Below are positions 49,501 through 58,600 of a DNA stretch of 64,000 nt, piece after piece. Every line of letters starts with the position of its first letter. Positions within the stretch are counted from its first letter, which is position 1. The notes beneath the pieces were generated by a model. That model saw only the letters and a program-made list of their open reading frames with translations. It was not told where the DNA came from and did no database searches. The DNA comes from Aptenodytes patagonicus (lineage: Eukaryota; Chordata; Aves; Sphenisciformes; Spheniscidae): the NCBI RefSeq assembly GCF_965638725.1, contig NC_134950.1, positions 135,957,636 through 136,021,635 of the forward strand, read 5' to 3'. A program made the position numbers and the translations under genes.

Positions 49501-49782
49501 GCACGGAGCATCTGGGCCAGTCACAATGGGGTGCTTCTGCCACCCATTCCCAGTTAGACTTACTTCGGCTTCCAATACAGTTAGCTGTTGGGATCCCCCC
49601 GTCACCCCAGAAATACAGATGGGTTCTGCCCCTATATAGCTTGATGGCATTAGGGTACACTGTGCACCGGTGTCTACCAGAGCCTTATACTTCTGTGGGT
49701 CTGACGTGCCAGGCCACCGAATCCACACAGTCCAGTAAACCCGGTTGTCCCTTTCCTCCCCCTGGCTGGAGGCAGGGCCCCT
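46596..49782 (-). pseudogene. pol: Proviral pro-pol (protease, RT, RNase H, integrase), broken twice
   Basis: The frame continues gag's frame directly after the TAG. In order: retropepsin with LVDTGAQCT (DTGA at 49674-49663), reverse transcriptase with LPQGWKHSPTICH and catalytic QYIDDIIVWG (YIDD at 48849-48838), RNase H with ALFTDGSCRL, and integrase with a zinc-binding HxH..CETC region. The DDE core is represented by QIDYI, SDNGTHF and the ASGKIERYNG region. Two lesions disrupt it: an in-frame TGA at 48528-48526 within the RT connection, and a one-base frameshift close to a TAA at 47160-47158 inside the integrase core, after which reading resumes in another frame to 46596. The integrase carboxyl end is otherwise intact. 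As it stands it cannot make full-length Pol. Confidence 0.9.
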
Positions 49783-51558
49783 CTAATCCTCATCACAGTA
49801 CTCATTTCTCATTTCTTGTACGTACGGGTCAGAAGTTTCTTCATTAAGATCAAGAGTAAGATCAGCCCTTCTACTCTGTCTGGGGAACTGCCCGCTGGAA
49901 ACTGGAGCAGCAATTTTCCTGGAAGAACCTCTTTCTGTGATTGTTTTCCCTTGCAATTCGCGTACCCGTGCCCCTAGGGCTGCGGTAGGTTTTCCATCCC
50001 ACTTCCTCATGTCCTCTCCGTGGTCACGCAGATAAAACCATAGGGTGCCCCGTGGTGTGTACCCTTTATATTCTCTCTCTTGAGCAAAAGAACGCTTACT
50101 TCTAATAGCCGAGATACTGGTCCGTACAGGTGAGGAGTAGGACCTATCCTCTCTGAGTTGCTGGATCTCCCGGGACAGTTTTTCGGACAGTTTCTCCACA
50201 GCCGAGACGATGGAGGAAGAAAGACTTTCCTCGTATTGCCGGAGTTGACTAGCCAATTCATCCACTGTTTGTTCCTCTCCATCTTTGCAGGTTATCACTG
50301 CCAATGAATTGGCATATGACGATGGTGAGCTCCTTATAAACTTCCGCCACATGGGTCGTGTGCACTTGACTTCGTCTGGATCTTTGGATAGTTGTTCATT
50401 GTTCAGGTCACCATAAATCACCTCCAGCACAGCTAATTCTCTCAGAAACTGGATACCCTTCTCCATGGTGGCCCATTTGCTTGGGCGACATATGACATCT
50501 TCCTTAAAGGGATACCTTTCCTTCACGCTTGACAAGAGTCGCCTCCAAAGGCTGAGGATACGTGTCCCTTTTCCAATTGCTTTATCAATGCCCCCTTCCC
50601 TAGAAAGGGATCCCAGCTGCTTGGCTTCCCTACCCTCTAATTCCAGGCTACTGGCCCCATTATCCCAGCATCGGAGCAGCCAGGTGACAATATGCTCACC
50701 TGGACGGCGGCTGAAATCTTTTCGTATATCTCGCAGCTCACTCAGGGATAGAGATCGGGTGGTCACTGCCTCGTTTATGAGTTCTTCCTCTTCCTCCTCC
50801 CCGATCAGCGGCCGGCTCTCCTCCTCCCGTTCTCGTGATGGCCCTTCTCCAGGGTAGTCGTACAGTTCTTCCTCCGGTTCCCTTTTAGAAGAAGTTTCTT
50901 CCTCCCTTACTAAACGAGCCAACTTCCGCTTCCAAAATTTCTTCTTGTGTACAGGGGCGACTGATACCGGCACAGGCTGGTTCTTTGGTTCAGCCACAGG
51001 GCCTGTTGCCGGGGTTAGAGTGGTCGCAGTGCAAGTGCATGTCACCGGAGTCCGAGTAGCCGCAGGGCCTGTTGCCGGGGTTAGAGTGGCCACAGTGCAA
51101 GTGCATGTCGCCGGGGTCTGAGTGGCTGCAGTGCATGTCGCCGGGGTCTGAGTGGCTGCAGTGCATGTCGCTGGGGTTGGAGTGGCCGTAGTGCGTGTTG
51201 CCCGGGTTTGAGCGGCTGCAGGGCCTGTTGCTGGGGTCTGAGTGGCTGCAGTGCATGTCGCTGGGGTCGGAGTGGCCGCAGGGCGCGTTGCCCGGGTCTG
51301 AGTGGCCGCAGTGCGTGTCGTTTTACTGTCAGAGCCAGAGACCTTCTCTTCCCTTTGAGGGTACTGAATGGTGTTGAACAGGGCTTGGTAGGCATGGGCC
51401 AGGCCCCAGCACGTTGCAATGATCTGCATCTCTCTGGAGTTGCCAGGGTGACAGCATACTTTTTCCAAATATTCTACTAACTTTTCAGGATTCTGCACTT
51501 GCTCAGGGGTGAAGTTCCAAAACACTGGGGGTGCCCATTGGCCTAGGTACTTGCCCAT
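49783..51558 (-). CDS. gag: Proviral gag
   Basis: Gag is the capsid polyprotein. The frame is open from 51687 to a TAG at 49785-49783, but its first in-frame AUG is at 51558, giving 591 residues. Homology-like sequence (LSKVGKQF, NNYEWQGVWDK) seems to extend upstream of that AUG. After an N-terminal region comes a Thr/Ala/Pro/Gln-rich segment made by a 30-base tandem repeat (51000-51320). An acidic patch follows, then a capsid-like region with TWLLRCWDNGASSLELEG and GREAKQLGSLSREGGIDK. A coiled-coil-like stretch (RQYEESLSSSIVSAVEKLSE) and a basic C-terminus come last. No CCHC zinc knuckle is visible. Protease-pol follows in the same frame after the TAG. Confidence 0.85.
   Translation of the reverse strand: MGKYLGQWAPPVFWNFTPEQVQNPEKLVEYLEKVCCHPGNSREMQIIATCWGLAHAYQALFNTIQYPQREEKVSGSDSKTTRTAATQTRATRPAATPTPATCTAATQTPATGPAAAQTRATRTTATPTPATCTAATQTPATCTAATQTPATCTCTVATLTPATGPAATRTPVTCTCTATTLTPATGPVAEPKNQPVPVSVAPVHKKKFWKRKLARLVREEETSSKREPEEELYDYPGEGPSREREEESRPLIGEEEEEELINEAVTTRSLSLSELRDIRKDFSRRPGEHIVTWLLRCWDNGASSLELEGREAKQLGSLSREGGIDKAIGKGTRILSLWRRLLSSVKERYPFKEDVICRPSKWATMEKGIQFLRELAVLEVIYGDLNNEQLSKDPDEVKCTRPMWRKFIRSSPSSYANSLAVITCKDGEEQTVDELASQLRQYEESLSSSIVSAVEKLSEKLSREIQQLREDRSYSSPVRTSISAIRSKRSFAQEREYKGYTPRGTLWFYLRDHGEDMRKWDGKPTAALGARVRELQGKTITERGSSRKIAAPVSSGQFPRQSRRADLTLDLNEETSDPYVQEMRNEYCDED
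51000..51320. repeat. 30-bp tandem repeat inside proviral gag
   Basis: About eleven imperfect copies of a 30-base unit (core GTGCATGTCGCYGGGGTCTG then AGTGGCTGCA on the plus strand), some with a six-base insert. Each unit encodes ten residues of the TPATCTAATQ type. Because the unit is a multiple of three, copy-number changes keep gag open. Confidence 0.9.
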
Positions 51559-51590
51559 CTTGTCCCACACACCCTGCCACTCATAATTAT

Positions 51591-52055
51591 TCAGCCTTGG
51601 GGCAGATCTCTGGATGATATTCTTAAATTGCTTACCAACTTTAGACAAAACCGAAACAGTATTCCCAAGAGTATTAATAGAAGTATCTTAACTGCCCAAG
51701 GATGTTCAAAATACTGAAAAATTACTGTAATGAAGGAGGAAACATTATAGAAGAAGGTAGTGACCCTGCCATTCTGTATTCCCTCCGTAAAAAAACTCTC
51801 AGAAAAGTTACTGCAATTGCTAGTTGTCTCCACGAAATGGTCTCCGTGGTACAGTAACGGCTTCATTGCGAAGTTTACATACCACACTAACGTCAAGGTC
51901 AATGTTCTAAAAACAAACCTCACAAGCGAGACATTACTATTCACTGCAGACCACAGCAAACTGCAAAACCCAACACCAATCTTTAACATGTACAGCAGGA
52001 AAAAGAGCGCGATGCAGATTATACAAATCAATATCGAGAACAGAGAAACCAACAT
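51591..52055 (-). CDS. Proviral leader (pre-gag) ORF, predicted 154-aa multi-pass membrane glycoprotein
   Basis: I do not recognise this protein. It begins at the first AUG downstream of the predicted cap site and primer site, with A at -3, and ends in TGA inside the open start of the gag frame. It has hydrophobic segments at about residues 3-25, 44-62 and 121-137. The 66-118 loop holds three sequons (N80, N83, N104) and a fourth lies at N41, which fits a lumenal loop. Relative to gag it is in the +1 register, so a -1 slip in the overlap (51591-51687) would fuse it to Gag. Analogies are the glycosylated Gag leader of murine leukaemia virus and orf-c of walleye epsilonretroviruses. It could be a chance frame, but its length, hydrophobic pattern and AUG position argue otherwise. 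Confidence 0.55.
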   Translation of the reverse strand: MLVSLFSILICIICIALFFLLYMLKIGVGFCSLLWSAVNSNVSLVRFVFRTLTLTLVWYVNFAMKPLLYHGDHFVETTSNCSNFSESFFTEGIQNGRVTTFFYNVSSFITVIFQYFEHPWAVKILLLILLGILFRFCLKLVSNLRISSRDLPQG

Positions 52056-52131
52056 TGTGACCCACAACTACTAACAGATATAATTTCTTTAATACACTCC
52101 GGTTAACCTGTTATTATCTCAAACCCTTCGT

Positions 52132-52149
52132 GCCCCACGTTGGGCGCCA
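52132..52149 (-). other. Primer binding site, tRNA-Lys(1,2) type
   Basis: On the minus strand TGGCGCCCAACGTGGGGC is 18 bases complementary to the 3' end of tRNA-Lys(1,2), as used by foamy viruses and Mason-Pfizer type retroviruses. It sits eight bases after the LTR end, a wider gap than the usual 0-3 bases. Confidence 0.85.
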
Positions 52150-52157
52150 AAAAGGAC

Positions 52158-52689
52158 TGTCGTGGTTTAACTTCAGTCGGCAACTAAGCACCACACAGCC
52201 TCTCGCTCACTCCCCCCCACCCGGTGGGATGGGGGAGAGAATTGGAAGAGCACAAGTGAGAAAAACTCGTGGGTTGAGATAAAAACAGTTTAATAATTGA
52301 AATAAAATGATGATAATAATAATAATAATAATACACAAAGCAAGTGATGCACAGTACAATTGCTCACCACCCGCCGACCGATGCCCAGCCAGTCCCTGAG
52401 CAGCGGCCCCCCCGGCCAGCTTTCCCCAGTTTATGTACTGAGCATGACGTCACATGGTATGGAATGTCCCTTTGGCCAGTTTGGCTGTGCCCCCTCCCAG
52501 CTTCTTGTGCACCTCCAGCCTTCTCAGTCGGTAGAACATGGGAAGCTGAAAAGTCCTTGGCTAGTGTAAGCATTACCTAGCAACAACTAAAACATCGGTG
52601 CGTTATCAACTTTGTTCTCATCCTAAATCCAAAACACCATACCAGCTACTAGAAAGGAAATTAACTCTATCCCTGCCGAAACCAGGACA
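52158..52689 (-). repeat. 5' LTR of the endogenous retrovirus
   Basis: Read on the minus strand it opens TGTCCTGGTTTCGGCAGGGA and ends CCACGACA. It contains a perfect CRE palindrome TGACGTCA (52445-52452), a TATA-like ACATAAA (52436-52430), an ATTAAA poly(A) hexamer (52294-52289) and an ATT-repeat tract. A start site near 52405 is expected from the TATA position. No AUG occurs between there and the LTR end. Confidence 0.95.
52430..52452 (-). promoter_or_regulatory. Proviral core promoter: CRE plus TATA-like box
   Basis: The perfect CREB/ATF palindrome TGACGTCA lies at 52445-52452, about ten bases upstream of ACATAAA at 52436-52430. The CRE is shared by the solo LTR at 63645-63652, where the TATA-like box is degraded to GCATACA. 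Confidence 0.6.
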
Positions 52690-52694
52690 GATTG

Positions 52695-55600
52695 TTATTT
52701 CCAGTTTCATTTAAGTGAAAGATCATTCATGGTTTCTGTTTCATTGTAGAAGCTCTTCTGCAGTCATCCTATTTTCCCCGTGAGCTCTGGCAGGCTGGAA
52801 GGTCCTACAATGGCAGGATCCTAGGAATGATGAGGCTTGGGGTCCATCAGCAGAGCTCCTTGGATCATGGATAGTTTCATTGGTTTCAATTAAGTACGAA
52901 ATGGGCAGCAAGTTAGCAATCCAGTGTGAAGTTAGGAGCCTCAATTCTTTGTTATATCCGAACTTACATAGTATTGCTCCTTGTTCCTGGGTTAACTTCA
53001 TGTTTGAACATGGAAGAATTTTGCGTTGGTATTTGAAACAAGTTGGGTTTGACCCACAGGATGTGCGTATGAAACTTAGTTTCCTATAGATTGGTGCCCT
53101 TTGTCCTCTGTAATACCCCAATGGGGCAAAAGTCTGGCAGACTACTCTAGATACTAGATTTATGTGTGTGCTGATCAGCCAGCCAGTCGCTAACAGTATT
53201 CATAGCAGCTGAGTTTTGCCTGTTTTTCTTTCAGTTGCAACACTAATTTTGGTCTCCTTCCTCATCCAGCTGCCAATTCTTACTACAGCTATGAGAATAT
53301 AGTAATCTTCGAGACTTAAGCGCCTGGAAATTGGCCATGGGGTTAAAAAAAAGTGACTGGTGCAGAAGGAATCACAGGCAGATGATCAGACAGTATAATC
53401 AAAACCATGTTATTTTCTTAGGAAACCTGCTAAAATTGAGTAATTTGAACGTAAACCAGAAAACATAATGAATTGGACCTCAGCAGTTTTCTGGCTCCTG
53501 TGCACTATGTCAGAAACTTAAATTGCCATTTGGAAGTCCTGCTTCCATAGGGAAATTTTTAGATGGCTAACAGCCAGCATCACAGCTCTGGGGCACCTTT
53601 TCTAGAGATGGGTCCACAGCGAGGGTCTGCGAGGGCTGAGCAGGGCATGCAAGATGCACAGTGTGCACTGGGGCTTCTCGGCTCTTGAGTCCTCCGGCTG
53701 ACCTCCAAGGCTCTGTGAATCATCACAGACCCAGCATCAGAGGTGGGAATGCTGTAAAAAGCAATTTATTTCCTCTTCCTGTACAGCAAGTACTGCAATA
53801 TATACAGACTCCTAAGTAAATGATCTAGGATGCATAGCTATAAATTACAGCCGCACACACACACTAACAGATTTTTAAAACCAACAAAAAAACACCACAT
53901 ATTGTTCTCACGTACTCTTTAGTTACTTTATAGGACTCGCTCTGTTCGTGACTGTTTCTGTTATGTTATTGTTGGAAGAATAAACCTTCTCAAAGTAGAT
54001 CATCATAAGGATGGAATGTGTCCAGTGACCACTGAAGTAGGAGAAAATCTCTTTGCTGCCAGAACCAGTTTTTTGCAGCTGTGATCAAGAAGCGTCTTGT
54101 GTGCACTTATTTATTTGTTCTCCAGTACTGTATTTAATATGGAGATGCTCTGCTAATCTCTTTAATGTTACTCAATATTTTTCCAAACCGAAACTAGATA
54201 AATAGAAAAGGTCAGAGAGAGCCCCCCTTTTTTCAGCACAGATAGGACAGCCATATATGTTGTCAGATGTCCAACATAACTTGGTTACCTCAGTATGGAC
54301 CTATTATTGGCAACCAGATGTATTTGCTGATGCAAGGATTAACGTATATTGCTTGTGTTACTTGTATAATGTGTACTCTTTGATAGACATTGCGCTGTAC
54401 TTTTACTGTGAAAAGAAGGATGGACTTGTGCTTCAACCATATAACCAAAAGTTAGGATGTCCAGGCTTTTTCCTCTGGCAGTATCACGGATTTCAGCAAA
54501 CTTGCCTGAGTACTTCGTGCCCTTTTTCCCCCTCTTTTCCTCATCCTCTGTACAGCATTGCTCAGAAAGGAAAAATAGGAGAAAGTTAATCTGATTGTTA
54601 GCAGATACAGACAATTAAGCAACAATTAAGTCTGTTAGCAGACAGACTACAGTCATTATTGTGTGGAGGCCCACAGGTGCTTCCTCCTTCCCTGGGTTGC
54701 GCACCTGATGGATGACAAAGTGCTGGTGCCGCCTCTGCCTCCACCGTACAGCTCGGGATAGAGACCATCCCTGTAGCTCCCCATTGAAGGGGTGGGGGAC
54801 TAGAGGACAAGCCAGACAGGAAGGTTCATCACTATATCAGTGGTTATTTAGGAGAAAAGAAACTATCTGACCTGTTTCAGACAAGTGTCTGGAGAACCAG
54901 AAGCACTCTCTTGTCAGGGGTGGGGGGGAGCTTTAGTATCTCTGAGTTTCTAGGTGTGGTCCCGAGAAGTACAGGCAAAGAGAGCTGCCCGGGAAGAACA
55001 GGCGGGAGGCGTTGATCAGTGGTTATAGAAGATGATTAAAGGTTAACGGGGATTCATTTTGCTAGAAATCTCATATGATACAGAGTTTGAATGTGTGAGT
55101 AAAGGGCACTAATGGGACAGAAGCTTGAAACAGCACCAGCTGGAAAGACAGGTCACGCTGGAGCTGTATCGGCACCTACCTGTGGTGTACAGCTCTGCTT
55201 GTGTTCTCGGGCTGGCTTGGAGGTGCCTCAAATAATTCATGAATACTGTGTCCTGACAGGGTCATCAGCATTGTATGCAGATGTGAATTCCCATGTAGGC
55301 TTCAGGAAGACGCACAGAGACCTCTGGAGAGGAGGGGTTTCCGTTGGCCATTTCCCTCCACAAAACCTGCGTGGGGAGGCCAAGGGAGTCATGTCCCCTG
55401 GTATGCAAAAGCAGGGGACCAGGGAGCCTGGGGGGAGTGGGCGGCATGCAGGGCAGGGGGTAAAGGCATCAGTCTCCAGGAAGCGAGGTAGGTTAGATAG
55501 AGACGGAAATGTCTGAAGAAGACTCCAGGCAGGAGGATCTACAGTGAAATTTGAGACAGCCTTATCTCAAGGCAGGCAGATCTGCCTGCAGGCTGGGTCT

Positions 55601-58600
55601 CTCTTTTATGCTATGCCAAGTTCCTACAGTGAAGTTCAAGCAGCGCTTTGCTTTGCAAGGGCCTGTTGGTCCCCAGCCGCGTGGGAGCTGCTGGGCAAGC
55701 ACACAGGCCACGGGAGAACACTGAAGGCTCCCTTCTGCCCAAAAGAGTTAATGTATAACAAATACAGAGGGTTCTTCTCCACCTCATCTACTGTCCATTT
55801 ATCATACGGAAACAGTAAGTGATACCAGGCTTTTTTTTTAAAATGCAACCCATGGTTATAAACTGCTAGTTCAGTTTTACATGATTTTAGTTCTATCTCA
55901 TCACTACAGATACTTCAAGAGAAACCCGTACTCGCAGAAGTAAACTACAACAACAAAATCTCATCTGACTGTAAGGAGTGCTTTAAAACTGAAGTGCACC
56001 ACAGACCAGAGCTCTACAGATACTTGTCAGGCTGAGAAAAACACAACAGCACTGGTTAGACAGAAAAGCTAAGCTATCAGGGATCAAAACTGTACCTCAT
56101 TAGTCTCCCTTTAGAAGTGATGTGGCACGTGGTTTTACATGCACATACGCAAATGTTGCTTGTTTGATTCATACAGGAGGGTGTGTTTATTTTGTATAAT
56201 TAGAACTAATCTAATTACTTTGTAGGGCATATGCAACGGGCACATTTCATGTGATTTGCAAAGATAAGGCTCCATGGAAGACTTACAGAAGCATGACTCA
56301 ATGCTGACTAGAAAGCATTTAGTTTGCTAAGAGTGCACTGCCATAACAAAACAGAAATTCAGGTGGAACAGGATATAATTGCTGCAGGTACTTTAAAACC
56401 ACCACTTTTCTGATGACTACTATGCAATTAGCAAGGTAACAGATCTGCCTGCTGGAAGGGGTAAGGTGTGAAACTTGTTTCTTATGTCTCTCATGTGACA
56501 TGGTAAGAACAAACCCCACTGCCTGTGGAGGAAAGACAAAGCAATCCACGTACCCGAACAAAAATGGTAATCAGCCAGTTAACATTTAAATCATGTTGTT
56601 CTTCTTGCTCATCTTCCCTCCATTTTAAGATCTGGTTTTGTTCTTTTGCAGGAGGGGAAGTCCCACCAAGGAGCCCGTTGCATGAAACAGTGTTGTAAGA
56701 ACATGCCTAGTTTTATTCTGCAGACCAAACCGAAAACTTGCAACAGCACTGCAGATTAAATAAGAACATTGCCTAAGATTGAGTTGCTGAGAACTACTCT
56801 GGTTTTTTTACTTGGTTATTCTTAATAGGAAAAGCAGGCAATTGCGAGTAACGGTTTCAAGACCAAGAGGCATATTCAGTCCCAGTGCTAGGGAGCTAAT
56901 CTGCCTCTTTAAACTCAATGGAGAGAGGTTCCCTCTTTATGGCCAGCCCCCCAGGAGTGGTGGCAGGCACACCCAACTGCCTGCTCCAAATGCTCAGCGT
57001 GGCACTCTTGTCACTCTCTTCACAAGTGCTGGTGTATTTTGGTTCAAAGGCAAGGGATCAGATCTACTTACGTGGACTGCTGCATCTCTGGGGATGTGTA
57101 CTGTTAGTCCTGACGGGTAGGGATTTGTTTCTAGTGTTTTGGTTTTGGCTTGGCCAGATCTTAACAGAGGAAGAAAAGGACTTTCCTAGTTGGGAAACTT
57201 CCTGTCTAAGACATTGCTGAGGAAGTACCGCAATATTCTGGTTACTAGTCAAGATGCCTTAAAAAAATGCCATTTCCTCCCTTCTAAGAGGGTACCCTTT
57301 CAGTAAGACAGTCATTCCATGCTACAGCCTCTGCTGTAATTTTTCAGCTCTTGAGTTTCCTCCTAAATTCTCATTTCCAACCAGCAGTCACTTCGGTTGC
57401 TCTCTAAATCTCCTTCTACTCGTCACACAGCTCTATGGCAACTGCCTGCCCAGAACCAAACGCAGCGTTACCAAGTCACACAGGGAAGGAGATTCCTACA
57501 GCTCACACTGCATTTTACTGATCTAAACCACTGTGGCTTCATAGCTCACTTACTTTCAACTCTACGGTTTTCTCTGTCTCTCTGAATACTAGTAGTATAT
57601 TTTTTTCCTTTAGCTGCTGGCTTATATTAGGTCAAATACAGTTAGATGTCTATTTAAATTGTCTGATTGTCTATGGCTTTTTTCCTCCATTACTGTCCAG
57701 GTAAATATCAAATTACAGTTTCTCTCCATCCTCTACATGAGGATATGGGAGGTGGACTATAAACAAAAAGCACTCACTCACTTGTCAATGTTTGTGAGTA
57801 ATCGCCAACCCTAATCACTGTTACATAAACATCTGACACCTCTTAAATGCCTGTATCAAATGCCTTACTTAAAAGCCAGATGATCTGTCTTTAGAATCTC
57901 CTCAAATTATTCGTAACCATCAACAAAATAAGTACCTTTGCTTGCTAAGATACATTATTTTCCCCAGTCTGCTAGCACATCCCTAGTGCTTATCTAAATA
58001 ATTATCAGAACTATAGCAAGTCCATACAGCAAATTATCTGGACTCCCACTGTGCTGCAGTAAGCTCGCATTTCACAAATATTTTCTTACTTGCCTTTTAT
58101 CAGTAACTGCATTACAACCTCATTGATTTTTCAACTGTCCCTCATTTCAAGTATTTTTAAATAGATTTCCACCATTTCAGAGTTATCAATCTCATTTCAG
58201 TGCTCCTGTATTAATAGGCCTTTTGTATTCCTTTCCCCCCCAGACATGTTTGTGAAAGCTCTTCTTTCCTTATCCTTCTGGCTGTTGTTAATTTATTGTT
58301 GTTGATGCCCTCAGCTTTATTCTCTGAGGCTTAAAGCTAGTCAGTTGATTATTTGCAGTCCATCTTCCTTCATTCAGTGTAAGGCTACCTTGCCACTTTC
58401 CGCTGCGTATAGTGAAACTACAGAGCACATGGCTACTATGATGCTTAACTTTTAAGACAAAACTGTAATGCTTTCTGAGGCTCACTCCCCCTCCCCCCCC
58501 TTTTCTCTGCTACTAGCTCACATTTTGAGATGTCCCAGTGCTGCTAGTATCAGCTGGAGGAAAAAGGGCAGAGAAAATTCCATTTGTTAGATGCTGGGTT

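Larger units (their letters stand above)
45616..52694 (-). mobile_element. Near-intact endogenous retrovirus (ERV-L/class III-like), with 5-bp target duplications
   Basis: A complete provirus on the minus strand. Its 532-bp LTRs at 45621-46152 and 52158-52689 begin TG and end CA, and the target duplication GATTG lies at 45616-45620 and 52690-52694. In transcriptional order: 5' LTR, tRNA-Lys type primer site, leader ORF, gag, UAG, protease, reverse transcriptase, RNase H, integrase, a short AT-rich stretch, a purine tract and the 3' LTR. No env is present: only about 440 bases separate integrase from the 3' LTR. The LTRs differ at one base (45860 C, 52397 T), so insertion is recent. Pol carries an internal stop and a frameshift. 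Assignment to class III rests on the RT pattern and lack of env, and is not tested. Confidence 0.93.

Noticed and set aside
50990-51480. Repetitive His/Ser/Pro-rich and other frames in gag
   Set aside because: The 30-bp repeat is open in several frames at once. Only the gag register is continuous with the rest of the polyprotein.
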